This document shows positions 34,527 through 45,796 of a stretch of DNA of 64,000 nucleotides, in pieces. Below the pieces are notes generated by a model. It did not search any database. It was not told where the DNA came from and worked only from the letters and a program-made list of their open reading frames with translations. Each line of letters opens with the position of its first letter. Position 1 is the first letter of the stretch. The stretch comes from Apoda limacodes (taxonomy: Eukaryota > Arthropoda > Insecta > Lepidoptera > Limacodidae): the NCBI GenBank assembly GCA_946406115.1, contig OX291545.1, positions 11,608,001-11,672,000 on the forward strand, given 5' to 3'. The translations under genes were made by a program, and so were the position numbers.

Positions 34527-34921
34527 AGTCATGGTCCCTGAGTCCGGCTTTGGGTTAAGTCGCTAGTGTAGTATTTCCGCTTCAGCGGTTCGCCGCTCCG
34601 CGCATTCTCGCGTTTTAAGTGTCGATTGCGTCTAGTTTGTAGAAATCCAGTTCCGAGTGTTCAAGGGCTGGTGGGTGAGATCGTACAGCTCTTTTTAGAG
34701 TTGCGGTCTACCTTAACGTTTCTTCTTCAAAAACGTCTCGTTGCTCGGGCGGAAACCTAACGGTGACAACGTAACCCCGGCCGTAGGAGTAGGAGTTAGG
34801 TACACACCAAGCAATCCGTAGCACTGCGGGGCGCTTGGCCACACTTAGGTATTCTTGCTCCTCGCCAGCAATTGTGGGGAGTCACTAGGTACTCACAAGC
34901 TACACCTCGGCCACTCCCGCG

Positions 34922-35617
34922 ATGGCCGAAGAACTCAAAGGCATGTCTCGGGACCAGATAGGGGAGATCATCAAGGCTTGCCTTCGTGATCACTCAGATC
35001 TGGTCCAAGCCTGCTCTTCCCAGGCTGTGCCCTCTCTGTGTTCGCCGCCGCGTTCCCCGTCTCGCTCGTGCACTCGGTCGCGCTCTCGCTCTCCCCGCAC
35101 GCGCTCTCTCTGCCTCGACCCCCGCTATCGTGACCCGCGTGTCGCTCGTCGCGCTCTTCGGGCCCCCGTGCCAAATCGTCCCCCCACCCCGGTAGCTGAT
35201 GTGACCCTTTCTCGGTCACTCGCTACCCCGCCCCCCGCAACCTCCGAAACCGCACCCCTGTCTCCGGTAGCCGTAATGTCCGCTGAGTCGGCGTTAACCT
35301 CAAACGAGAACGACGAAGGCTTCAAAGTGGTTGGCCTGGGGACAAAAAAGGGGAAAAAGCAGAAGAAGACCGCCAAGTCAAAAAAGGCTTCGGCGGCTCA
35401 GGAGTCTACTCCTCCTCCCTCCGATTCTGAGGCTAAACGCCTCAAAGCGCCTAGCGTTTCCCCTTCCCCGTCCATCTCGGCGGCCAGCCCTGAGCCAGCC
35501 GCCATGGACACAACCCCCGCCGCCACCTCTTCGCAGGTGACTGTCCCACTTCGGGACGGACGGAAAAAACTCCGCCCCCTGTTGTCATCAAAGACAAAGG
35601 GGCCTGGCCAAACATAG
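34922..35617 (+). CDS. Gag-like ORF1 N-terminal part of the deleted element
   Basis: 231 residues from ATG 34922 (MAEELKGMSRDQIGEIIKAC). An Arg/Ser-rich stretch (SPSRSCTRSRSRSPRTRS) at about residues 45-70 is followed by Pro-rich and Lys-rich segments (TKKGKKQKKTAKSKKA). A 1-base shift at an A-run near 35562-35570 moves the conserved continuation (PPVVIKDKGAWPNIANAM, YTHACNDAEHGIKVQVPTPT, YEYHTYSQLQTQT) into the frame at 35626-35829. The second part is the recognisable non-LTR gag core. Not a host gene. Confidence 0.75.
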   Translation: MAEELKGMSRDQIGEIIKACLRDHSDLVQACSSQAVPSLCSPPRSPSRSCTRSRSRSPRTRSLCLDPRYRDPRVARRALRAPVPNRPPTPVADVTLSRSLATPPPATSETAPLSPVAVMSAESALTSNENDEGFKVVGLGTKKGKKQKKTAKSKKASAAQESTPPPSDSEAKRLKAPSVSPSPSISAASPEPAAMDTTPAATSSQVTVPLRDGRKKLRPLLSSKTKGPGQT

Positions 35618-35829
35618 CTAACGCTATGAAGGCCAAGCGTATAAATTATACGCACGCCTGCAATGATGCCGAGCACGGCATCAAAGTGCAGGTCCCAACA
35701 CCGACAGATTTCCGAAATCTGACGGCCTTTCTTACGGCTCAGAAATACGAGTACCATACGTACTCGCAACTGCAGACGCAGACCGCGCTGCGTGTAATGT
35801 CTGCGCGATCACGCCACTCCGGACTGTGA

Positions 35830-36330
35830 TCGCAATCGCGATAACGCATCCGACCCGGTCGCTTGCGTACTCTGTGGGAGCGAAGGCCACCCAGCGAATT
35901 ACCGCGGGTGCCCCAAAGCTCCCAAACAGAACTCGCGTAAACCCAAACAGGGTAAATCGCGCCCCCTGCCCCGCTCCGCTCGTGCCTGCTCCCCTCCCTG
36001 CTGTCAACGCATGGAGCCGTCCTCCAGCGCTAATTGACGCAACCAAATCCAAAGAGACAGACAACCTTTTGTCTTTTTTATTTGCGCAAACGCGCATTGC
36101 ACCCCCGCGCCCCTCTCTCGCGCTGCCCCGCAACGCCGCTCAAACGGCCGAGCAGCAGCATTTCGGCATTCTCGCCGAGATTTCTTGGGCCTGTGACCCA
36201 GCCTATTTCGAGGTCGTGTACGCCGAATACGTACAGATCACCGATCTCAATCAAATGCTCAGCTTCATGGCTAAGCATCGCGACTTCTTCGCCGCCCTCC
36301 GCAGGGTGGCCCCAAAACCTTAAAAACCAA
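35830..36330 (+). pseudogene. Gag zinc-knuckle and C-terminal remnant
   Basis: Frame from about 35830 reads CDRNRDNASDPVACVLCGSE then GHPANYRGCPKAPKQ, which is a CCHC knuckle. The segment between the HTY-type core and the knuckle is missing, so ORF1 is internally deleted too. In another frame 35826-36323 encodes DLNQMLSFMAKHRDFFAALR. Confidence 0.6.
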
Positions 36331-36530
36331 AATGGATTGCTCAACCGCGCGCGAAAAACCCCGGTCCGTCTCCTTAGGCTATTTTAACGCTTCGTTCTTC
36401 GTAACCAAAGAGAGGAATTAGCGCAATTCCTTTCGTCCCAAAAACCGGACGTCTTCCTCATCCAGGAAACGTTCCTAAAGCCCGCGGTCCGCACCCCTTC
36501 GATCGCGAACTATCGAGGAGTATCGAGGTG
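36331..36530 (+). pseudogene. Endonuclease N-terminal remnant
   Basis: MDCSTAREKPRSVSLGYFNA then ELAQFLSSQKPDVFLIQETF (36331-36480) is the start of an APE endonuclease (GYFNA, PDVFLIQET). It stops at about 36525, where repeated tatcgagg flanks the deletion junction. Confidence 0.75.
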
Positions 36531-37406
36531 AATCCCGACAAAAGCTTTGCCGTCCTCTTTACCGTAGGCTACCCTCCGCGGCCACCTCCCCTTTCTCTCT
36601 TCGGTCGTGCCATTCCCTGGCAAAATAAGACCAAATATCTCGGTGTGACCATGGATAGTCGTTTGAACTTCCACGCTCACACCAAAATAGTCAGAGACCG
36701 AGCCGCTTTTGTCCTCTGTTGTCTTTATCCCATGATAGGCAAGTACAGTAAGATGTCGCTTAGAAATAAGCTAAATCTTTACACAACTTGCATCCGCCCC
36801 ATACTAGCTTATGCTAGCGTAGTCTTTGCGTTATCCAAGCGCAATCTCCACAAACTCCAGACCCTCCAAAACCGCTTTCTCAGAGCGGTCTCTGGGGCCT
36901 CTTGGTACGTCCGCAACGCGGACCTACACAGAGACTTCGAACTCCCCACGATTCCCCAATATTTCAAAGACTTGGCAGTCCGCTTTTTCGAGCGTACGCA
37001 AAATCACCCGAATCGATTAATTGTGCAATCCACGACGTATCATCCCCCCGATCGACCCGGGCACGGTCGTAAAACTATAGTTAGGCGGCCTCGGCACGTA
37101 CTAACGGCCCCAGATGACGATCTCGCTGTCCGGATAGCGAGATTAGTCTCTACGACCTCCCCGAATAGGGCCTCCCTCCAAACACGACGCCGACGTCCCC
37201 GGGTTCGTCGGCGCCCACAAGGATACACGAGGTATCAAAGAGTGCCAGGGCGCTTCTCGGCCCCACTCAATCGCAACCATACCCGCGTAACGGGGAACTC
37301 CCCTCCTGGCGGTGACTCACCATCGGGTTCGAGACTCACGCCGGTCGAAGGGACGCCCCCGAGAGCGACAACCCAAGCCGAGGCTTCCCCCGCGGGGAGC
37401 CCTTGA
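36528..37406 (+). pseudogene. RT C-terminal part of the deleted element
   Basis: 292 residues beginning VNPDKSFAVLF (just after the deletion), then WQNKTKYLGVTMDSRLNFHA, LYTTCIRPILAYASVVFA, LQTLQNRFLRAVSGASWYVR and a long Arg/Pro-rich end. Fingers and palm with the catalytic aspartates are absent. This frame is open to 37406 but could not encode an active enzyme. Confidence 0.85.
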
Positions 37407-37525
37407 GCGTTGGGCGCTATATGGGCTGAGGCTCCTTCAGAGTCACGCCCCAGAAGCCCGGTGAAGCAGTAATGGCTGCAACATCCAACTGAATAGATAG
37501 TTCAGAAAAAAAAAAAAGTCATGGT

Positions 37526-38085
37526 AGCAGTTTGCGGCAAGTAATCAAGAAAGGAAGAACCAATAATCAAGAAAGAAACTCTGCAAGAAAATAAGTGCTC
37601 ATTTGTACAGTGAAGGTTCAAGAAAGAAACGCTGCTAGAGAAAAGGAAGAAACTCTGCTAGAAATTAAGCGTAAATAAGTGCTAGTGTAAGTGTAAATAA
37701 ATTCTTCATAAGAATACTCCGCTTCACTTCGGCTTTTTTATTTTGCGCTCAAGAAATCTTCGTGGTCAGCGGTTCACAAGTGCGTCACCCGGCTTCACCC
37801 GTCCGGCCCGCAATACGGTCGCCACAACATACAGTCCACTATAAACACGTCAGTGGCCTAGTCTAGTAGCTAGCTACCGTACGGTTGTCTAATTTCTACG
37901 GCGCTTCGTTGTCGTAGCTTCGTTTTAGCAACTGAGGAAGCTAGCCTACGCCCGTCGCCGCTGTGCGTGTTCATAACACAAAGCGTACTGAAGAATGATC
38001 TAGCAACGGCTTTCACGATGGCAGGCGGTCAGTGATGCCGCATTCTCATAGACAAAATGTAGGCGAGTAGGTACTATTAGGCTTG
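37526..38085. other. Continuation of the pre-insertion locus (LTR-like)
   Basis: Repeats of aagaaagaaactctgc-type strings occur at 37560-37660, AATAAA at about 37696, and a CATAACA end at 37978. No coding region was seen. Confidence 0.35.
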
Positions 38086-38165
38086 AAGAGTATGTCATTC
38101 GAGGAAAATGCAAGAGTGTCATCTCATAGTGGGTCAAGGCAAAAGCTCGGACCTCTAAATAAAAG
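38086..38165 (-). repeat. Third copy of the unnamed repeat (see 17655)
   Basis: Minus-strand order aggtccgag, cttgacccactatgagatga, gcattttcctcgaatgacat and actcttcaagcc, matching 17700-17760 and 18885-18935. Confidence 0.6.
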
Positions 38166-39384
38166 ATATTGAGCGACGAACTCGAATAACAGTAAGTAAA
38201 TCAACTTTGTTAATAACGTATGTTTAGAGGAACCTATCCATCTTGAACCAAAAGCAGTAACTTAATAATTTTAATTCTTACCAGCCTCATACTTACGTTT
38301 CGAGTGTGGGGCACGGCCTCCCCTTATCGAGGGTGTTTACATGAGTCTTTTTTTAATTATGCAGGTTTCCTCACGATGTTTTCCTTCACCAAAGAGTCAG
38401 TAGGTAATAATCAATACTTAATATAGAATAATAAATAAAATATAAAAAAAAACAGTAATAAACAAATAATTTTACCGTCGGGTCTTAAATAGGCAACTAA
38501 AAGCAGTCTCATGAGTGACATTTTATATTTTTTTTAGGTATCGACTTAACTTTTTTGACACCTGTTTTAAATAAGCGTCAAAATTAAAACATTTTATTTA
38601 CAGAAAAAACAATAAGACATTGGATCCTCCGGAACGAGGAAACGGGGGGAGACCTATCGCCATAGCTCCAGCAGGTTTATGTTCGAGCCACAACTGCTGA
38701 GGAAGATGCGGCTATAAAAAGTGGCTCACCAAATGGAGCCGTTTCTCAATACCACTGAGCACTGAGAGAGAGCACTGCTTCTCAATATCACGTAAGTATC
38801 ATTATCTATTACCTATTTATATACTCAAGCGATTAATGAGTCGGTCAGTCAGTGGTAGTTATTTATTTGCACTTTTATTGGTATATAGAACAATGTCGTC
38901 GGTTTTATATAAAAAAAATCAGACATGACGTGCGAGATCGGCGTGCTTATTTTGTAATTTCAAGGGAATTGATGGTAATAATCCATTGTTTAGCCTTTAC
39001 GTATTATTTCTTATGCCTCTTACCATTGCCGCTCGCGTAGGTATGTTGTGGTATTGCGTGACAAACAACACATACGCGCGCGGCAATGGTAACTGTTATG
39101 GATTTAAACACCATTCCCATTATAGGTAGTTCCTAAATATGCACGCCGCGCCGGTCAGTGTAAAAAAAACCTTTTGTTATTTTATAATGTTACTGGCTGC
39201 GCCCGCGGTTCCATCCGCGCTAAATTCAGTTATCGAGCCATATCTGATTGTGAGAGTGATATAGATTTTCATGTGCCCGATCGCTAAGAGTTTCTTAGGG
39301 TTAAGAGTTAAGGTCAGTAATGATGACTGTCGGGAAATAATTTTTATTCACGAGAAGAGAATTGACAGTCTTGCAAAGAATATA
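38166..39384. other. Intergenic with hairpin and short repeat
   Basis: 38350-38392 (gcaggtttcctcacgatg then ttttccttcacc) is a short dispersed motif also near 7550. A hairpin at 39021-39091 is listed separately. Otherwise nothing was recognised. Confidence 0.4.
39021..39091. repeat. 71-nt imperfect hairpin
   Basis: Arms taccattgccgctcgcgta (39021-39039) and tacgcgcgcggcaatggta (39073-39091) pair at 18 of 19 positions. The stem extends inward over tatgttg/caacaca with one mismatch and a 2-nt bulge. The loop is about 15 nt. Size and shape resemble a pre-miRNA, but a small foldback repeat is equally possible. Confidence 0.5.
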
Positions 39385-39870
39385 CATCGCGAAAATTATT
39401 ATGATAAAATCGGCCAAGTGCGAGTCGGACCAGCGCACGAAGGGTTCCGTATCATTATCTATAAAAAAAGCAAAAAAAATTACGTCTGTTGTATGGGGCT
39501 CCCATACAAATATCTTTCTCTATTCAAATATTATTTTTATTTAATTTAATTTTTTAAAATTGAATATATTATTAAATATTCTGTGAATATTTCAAGCGTC
39601 TACCTGTTGCTGTTGCTTTTATAAATATCAAGCAAAAACGAGCAAAATATCAGGTTTGATGTATGGGAGCCGCCTTAAATATTAATTTTATTCTGTTTTT
39701 TAATATTTATTGTTATAGCGGCAACAGAAATATATCTCCTGTAAAAATTTTAACTGTCTAACTATCACGGTTTATGAGATACATCCTAGTAACAGACGGA
39801 CGGACGGACAGCGGAGTCTTAGTAAGACGGTCCCGTTTTTTACCCTTTGGGTACAGAACCCTAAAAATTT
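39385..39870 (+). repeat. Dispersed Lepidoptera-type repeat
   Basis: The order of blocks is recognisable: cggccaagtgcgagtcggac, gcgcacgaagggttccgtat, tatgggagccgcc, cagacggacggacggacagc, ggagtcttagtaag, ccctttgggtacagaaccct and aaaaat. Inverted agggttccgta/tacagaaccct lie near its ends. No coding capacity. The class is not assigned. Confidence 0.6.
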
Positions 39871-40104
39871 TTAAGAATTTTAGTTGGAATTCAGTAATCA
39901 ATAATATAAAATTGTTTAAATAAATTAATGTATAGGTATTATTTCTTCTAATAAAAATAGTATTTAATTTAAATAGTATTTTATTTACACACAAAACGAG
40001 GAAATAATTTCTAATAGGATTAGACATTTGATAGTTAGCAACACTGCCTTTTCCTATGCTTCAGCTTTTATTATTGGGTATTTTTTTTTAAAAAATAATT
40101 ATCA

Positions 40105-40415
40105 GATTTTGAAGCAGACTGTCCGGCGGCGACGGTTGAAAGAAGCAGAGCTTCGGCACCGTAGGCCAGCGAAAAATTCCGCTAACAGAAGCGCATGCTC
40201 AAGCAAGAGGGAGCTTTTGCTTGGAATATTATAATTTTGACTGCGTTAATAACACCGTCATATTTGTTGACGAGAAAACTTTTCAATCGCATAAGGACGG
40301 CAGAAAACTTTTATGGAGACTAAACAATGTCAATGTAATTTCTGTCGTCTTTAACAGATGGAAAATGTTTGTCTTCCTTCTTATCAACTTGGGTAATACC
40401 TACCTAGATGTTTAA
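40105..40415 (+). pseudogene. IS630/Tc1-mariner-type transposase fragment
   Basis: Two overlapping frames read TVRRRRLKEAELRHRRPAKN (40118-40180) and VNNTVIFVDEKTFQSHKDGR then KLLWRLNN (about 40240-40330). The HTH-side RRRLKEAxLRxRRPAKK block and the DEKTF..DGR..WR block (second catalytic Asp region) are typical of Tc1/mariner-superfamily transposases. The middle is deleted and the end decays. Confidence 0.7.
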
Positions 40416-41645
40416 CAAGCTATTCTTATATTGTTTTTGACATAACACATGATTTTTACTCAGGCAAAATTATAATGATTAGGTACCTGCACGTTATTTA
40501 AGCTGAATTTGCTTTTCTGTAAGCTGAATATTTTTCAAAGATTATGATAAATGAATCATGACCACAATAACACGAGTGTGTTTAATTTTTCTATTCTAAT
40601 AAACTAACCCAAATACTAACACTTGTGTTAGGTAAAAGTCCAGTAGCTCATTCGCTCAAATTTTTTTATGTAGATAATAAGCTCGATACCTAAAGTTTTG
40701 AGTAGAGTAGAGTACTTTCATATAATACCATGGGTATATTGACATTTCAAAAGACAGCATAATATAATAAATTAGAGATTAAATTTAATGAGGGTTTTAG
40801 TATTCGGAGGTCTGGTGTAAGATTATTATTAATACTCAGAAGCTATTGATTTTTTTTTAATTTTTGGTGTGACGTGTAATAAAAATGAAGTAATAGATAA
40901 TAAAGATAATAAGAGCTCACGCGTTTAGGCAATACAGTTTAAAGGTTTAGGTAAATAGTTTTAATTTATGATTATTATTTTTTTCAAATAGGTGCCTGTG
41001 ATCTGGTTTACCTAGTTGTGGAATTGTTGTAGTTAAAAAAGTCTCTTATATTCAAAAAGTTTTAGGATTGAATAATGGAAATACTTTACTTATATTAAAA
41101 GCTCCATTTGCACAAAGATCTGTTGTAGGTATTCACACTATTTTAAATACCTTTTGCTGCCAAATAATGTCTATTAAAATTTTATTTTTATCGTTATTAT
41201 TTTTAGTTTATTCTCATTATTATTTTTAATTTAAATTGTCATGTTCATTTTAAATAATTAAATGACGTTACTACGACTTCTGATATTTTAAATTCAATTG
41301 GCAACAACATATTCTCTGTACTATATATATATATATATATATATATACAACTCCAAGTGACTTAATCTTAATCTTGTTATTTAATGGCTATCAAGTGACT
41401 TATAATGTCCTAGAATATAAATCTTATAAAAACACAAAATATTCATAGAATTAAGAAATACAACATAAATATACATCCATAGAAATTTCTTTGTTTATGA
41501 CTCCCTGAAGGTAAGGGTCTTAGAATAAAATATATTATACATGTAAGAGTTACAGATTATACTGTACTATATAAATATATGTATTCTATATATATATATA
41601 TATATACTATATGTGTAATGTATATATGGGCAGTAATACGCAGAT
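40416..41645. other. AT-rich intergenic with AT microsatellites
   Basis: TA dinucleotide runs at about 41322-41346 and 41589-41607. No gene was recognised. Confidence 0.5.
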
Positions 41646-41649
41646 TTCA

Positions 41650-41800
41650 TTTTTTTTTATTATACCACTAAGGTGACAAACAAGCTCACGGTCCGCTTGA
41701 TGGTAAGCGGTCACCGTAGCCTACGGCAACGGCCTTACAACACCAGGGGTATTACTCGCGCGTTACCAACCCTTCAGAAGTCTAATAACTTATAATAAAT
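41650..41800 (-). mobile_element. Family A non-LTR 3' end (minus-strand copy)
   Basis: Reverse complement of the family 3' tail: poly-A side tttttttattataccactaa, then caaacaagct, gatggtaagcggtcaccgta, gcctacgg, acaccaggggtatt and cagaagtctaataactt. Truncated to about 150 bp. Confidence 0.85.
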
Positions 41801-42169
41801 AATAACAAACAGTAGCGACGTATGAGGCTGATAAGGTGCGTATATAACCCTAAACTCGAGTACAGTAATAATTTTTTACATTGTCACACTGACTCGACTG
41901 TTGTGACTTTCAAAATTATAGATGTTTGCTTTGTTTACATCGACTTCCAGTTTTCTTGTAGATTTCTGTGTGAATTTTAGAGTTAATTATAAAAATAAGG
42001 AAAGTATGTACTACATAGTTCGGAGTTGCAAAAATGTATGGAAAGCAGGTCGTGGCATGAAATTCACAGGTTTGGCCTAAAGTTTACTCATTTGAATATT
42101 TCATGTTTTTTTTTAATAAATAAGGCTTTTTCTGTAAAATATCACGTTTAACACGTTCCTTTCAACTGG
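41801..42169. other. AT-rich intergenic
   Basis: No feature was recognised up to the foldback at 42170. Confidence 0.4.
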
Positions 42170-42321
42170 ACTGCTAGTAATGTCAATATTGTGTTTAAAG
42201 CGGATACAGATAACGAACGCTACGTGTGCTATTGGTTTAACCGTTTTCGTAGCGGTTAGACTCAGACGTAGCGTTCGTTAGCTGTATCCGCTTTAAACAC
42301 AATATTGACATTACTAGCAGT
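42170..42321. repeat. Near-perfect foldback, 56-bp arms
   Basis: Left arm 42170-42225 and right arm 42266-42321 are reverse complements with a single mismatched dinucleotide step (ga versus gc, mid-arm). The 40-bp spacer itself contains aaccg/cggtt. Ends read actgctagtaatgtc. No coding capacity. It is probably a foldback or MITE-type element. The sequence identity of the arms suggests recent origin or gene conversion. Confidence 0.9.
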
Positions 42322-44064
42322 ACTGTAATAAAGAAAACTTTAAATTTCCCATTTTGTACGTGGCTAAAACGCTATACGCGAAAAGCCGAAAAAAAAGAAA
42401 CCTCATTCTTTAATGGCCGATCGCCATGCACGCGTATAGGAAACCCCATAATTTTTCCCGCCATTGCAAAAAAAATTTTTTACAACTCTTCTCGTCTTCA
42501 CTCTTGAAATTAGAGTTATTTATTAATTAGGTTGTCTACAAGTACTAGTTATGAAGAAAATTATTTATGTTGTACACCGCCCGATATAAGATGTGAAGCC
42601 ACTAACGTTATGGAAAGTTAACTACCTTAAAACCCCAAGGAAAAATATGTATTAGCGTACCAAAATTTCATACAATGGCAAAACAACAAGAATACGCAGC
42701 CTTTTTCATGAAATGTGTTTATGGCGCAATTTTAAGAATTATCTTTTAAGTACAAACCTAGCTCTTGTATATACCCAATTTCTAGTGTATATACCCAATG
42801 TCAAAAAGTACTGTCCGGACAAAGAATGGAGTGGACTTAGAGAATACACTTCGCAGCGCCTTGCAGCGGGCTTCATACAAACGAATTTCTCATTTGTTTT
42901 TGACATTTGCTGATTAATCACTGTGTGATTTCTTAGTCATAATCCCAAGCTGAATATCGTTGTCTATGGTTTTTCCAAAATCTTGAAAAACGCTTCGGTA
43001 ACTAGAAATCTTTTTTTAAATCATTTGTATGAAAAACTAGAATCCTGTGTAACTTTTTTAACTATAAAATTTGATAGAAAAATGGCACACTGCAGACCTG
43101 GATATATATTCCTAGAATATTTCTTTAAAATTTTGTGATGTTTGATTTGTAAGTGCCAAAAATAAGTGGAAAATTCTTTTGTATGAAACACGCTGCGAGG
43201 CACCGCGGTAGTCAAGTATCCCCTCCCCTTGCTAGCTTGCAGTTTGGAGATATGAAAAATTTACAATAAAGTCTAAAATATAATAGGTTTGTATATAAAT
43301 TAAAACGAAAACTATCATTATCTCAAGTTAACAAGTAATAATCGACCAACTTATAAAATGTACCTAAACAAGTAATAATTTTGTCGAAATTGAACTAAAA
43401 ATTACTTAGATGAAGTCGTTAGCTGTGTAAAACGAGTTGTAAGTAAAAGTTTTTGAACCATGTAATATTATTGAAAAATAAAATCGTAAAATCCTCAATA
43501 ATAATGATACCTAAATTTACGTTCGAATAACGCATTGGAATGAAATTGGTTTACAAGTGTTTCAAATATTCACAATATTGGAAACCTAAATTAATGTGTG
43601 CATGGTCGGTTTTTTTCGTATGATTTTAAACGAAAAAACCGACGAAGTGCATGTCGTACACAAATTTAGTAAGGATTCCTTAGAGTAAGAACTATTGCGT
43701 ATATATTAACAACAATCTGAACAGATTATGTTCAAAACAATTTCAGTTGAAATTATTTATAAGGCTTTAATTGTGGTTTGTTTAGGATTTTTAGCGGCAG
43801 TAAAGTAAATCTTACAAATGTTCAGGCTTATCCTCAACTGTTCTTCCACACGAGTAGGTCTCACTATGAACGTAGACAAGAGAAAGGTCATGACCCATTT
43901 AAGTACTTGAGACCAGTGGCCTTCGGAATTAAGTAATTTTGCCACCGTTTGATTAGATTTTTTCTGCATTTGATTTCTCCCGACTTACTCTAGATTTAAA
44001 GCTACAGTTTTAACAATTTTTGCTGCATCTTATATCGGAATTTTTTTTTGTTCACGGTGACATT
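42322..44064. other. AT-rich intergenic
   Basis: Contains a small T-run/A-run hairpin at 43605-43643 (gtcggtttttttcgt / acgaaaaaaccgac). No gene was recognised. Confidence 0.4.
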
Positions 44065-44380
44065 GTTTTTTAACCGACTTCAAAGAAGGACGAAGTACTT
44101 AATTCGGATGTTTAAAATTTTTTTTATATATTTTTGGGCATAACTCCGTCTGATATAGACGGATTTGCAATATTCTTTGTATATTTAAAAGGGTATACTT
44201 CCGAGGTGGTCCCATAATAATGTAGTGAATTTAAAACCTAAACTTTTATAAAAAAAATAATGAACGACTACCCACTTACCTAAAAATTGGTACCGTTATA
44301 TATTCCAAATGAGATCCCATGCTAAAGTTACCATTATAACTCATGGAAACAGTTAACAAAAACCTGCACAATACATATTG
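44065..44380 (+). repeat. Dispersed Lepidoptera-type repeat
   Basis: Starts ttttaaccgacttcaaag, then aaggacgaagtac, cataactccgtctgatatag and ttccgaggtggtcccataat. This block order recurs widely in lepidopteran DNA. The class is uncertain. Confidence 0.5.
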
Positions 44381-45739
44381 CATAGCTATATCGGGGTACG
44401 GTACGACCCAACGCAAAATAAAAGGTTTTCAGCAAACATGACCAGTGCCGGATTGGGACCCAAAACCGGCCCGGACATTTCAGACACAGTCAGCCCTCCG
44501 AAAGAAAAAATACGATAAAAAATTATACATCATATTTACATTTCGATTTTAAAAGCTTTCACTTTAAGAGGCTATACCTACTATCTTTATTGCATTTATT
44601 TTTGGCAAAGGTTTCTCCGGATCCGCTCAGCAGATCCGACTAAAATTTAATGAATGAGTATTTCGAGATATGGTTTAAACCCTGAAACACGTGAAAACAC
44701 GATTAATGAACTTGATAGAAAAAAATACTAAACTGATCCCTTTTTACTGTTCTTTTTAAAGTTTTGGCAAAGAAATCTTCAAAGTTCTTTACAGCTTTGC
44801 TAAAGTATAGCTGTACTAGTGCTTTAAATCCCAAGAAAAGGAATTTTTCGATAAAAAATATGCGTAATAAACTATTAATTTATTTCCAGTATTTCAATGA
44901 AAATCTCAGTAATTTAAGAATGCACTACTCAGTTACATATCGCATCATCCTTGTGCTTACCCAACTGCGCCTGAAGAAGGGTTATGTTTTTCGAGTGTAT
45001 ACATGTATGTTTACCTATATTTATTTGGCCTAAATGGCTTGATGGATTTTAGCTTGAGAGGCGTCGTTAGATTGTGCGAGTGACACTCGGTACATAAAAC
45101 TTTTAAAAAAATCAAAATGACGGATTTTCTGCGCTTTAATGTGCGGGCTGAAAAATATTTTTTTCAAGACCCTCAAGTTGGGGTTAATCAAAATAAAGGG
45201 CTTTAAAAGGTTAGAACTAAAATATATAATACATAGTAAATTGCGAGTTAAAAGAAAATTTGAAAAAAAATAACACAAAAAAGCTGTGAATAAAAATGAA
45301 TTATGATGAATTAATAAATAAGCCCGGACTGCAAATATATTGAGAATTTAACAAACATAGCATATATTTAACTATAAGCAGACGAGACTCATTATAGACC
45401 TCCCTTAGATTTGTAGGTAAATACTTTTTGTTTTTTTTTTATTATTTGTTAGGAAATCCGGGTGTTATCAAAATACCTACTTTGGTGTTATTATTATTTA
45501 TGTTATGCTTATGTATTTTTTCGTAGTCAGTGCTTGTCAAATCTAGTTTTATAATTTTATTCGCTAAAGAAAAAGAGGGTGTTATTTACAGTGTAAATTT
45601 TACACTAATCGGTAAATAAAATGACATTTTGCTTTGTAATGGTGAAAAAATAAGCAATTGCTGTATATCCCAGCGCCCAGCGCTTGGTGTAAAGATGAAG
45701 AAAAGCAATGCGATAGACTATTCAAACATAACTACGTAC
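44381..45739. other. Kr-h1 distal upstream region
   Basis: AT-rich. No gene was recognised. A fragment with gccggattgggacccaaaac (44450-44490) may be an old repeat. Confidence 0.4.
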
Positions 45740-45796
45740 ACGGCGCACACTGTCTATCGTGTCGTCGTTGCTCAGAGTTCACACGCGCTCTACCAG

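Larger units (their letters stand above)
34536..37516 (+). mobile_element. Internally deleted non-LTR retrotransposon with target duplication
   Basis: A 2,981-bp insertion with 5' UTR, partial gag, zinc-knuckle region, start of endonuclease, RT C-terminus, 3' UTR and poly-A at 37506-37516. Most of the endonuclease and the catalytic RT are missing, so it can move only by using another element's proteins. Its GC content is clearly above the flanks. Confidence 0.9.
34527..37525. repeat. 9-bp target site duplication pair
   Basis: agtcatggt at 34527-34535 and 37517-37525 (first A of the second copy shared with the poly-A). It brackets the plus-strand element exactly. Confidence 0.9.
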
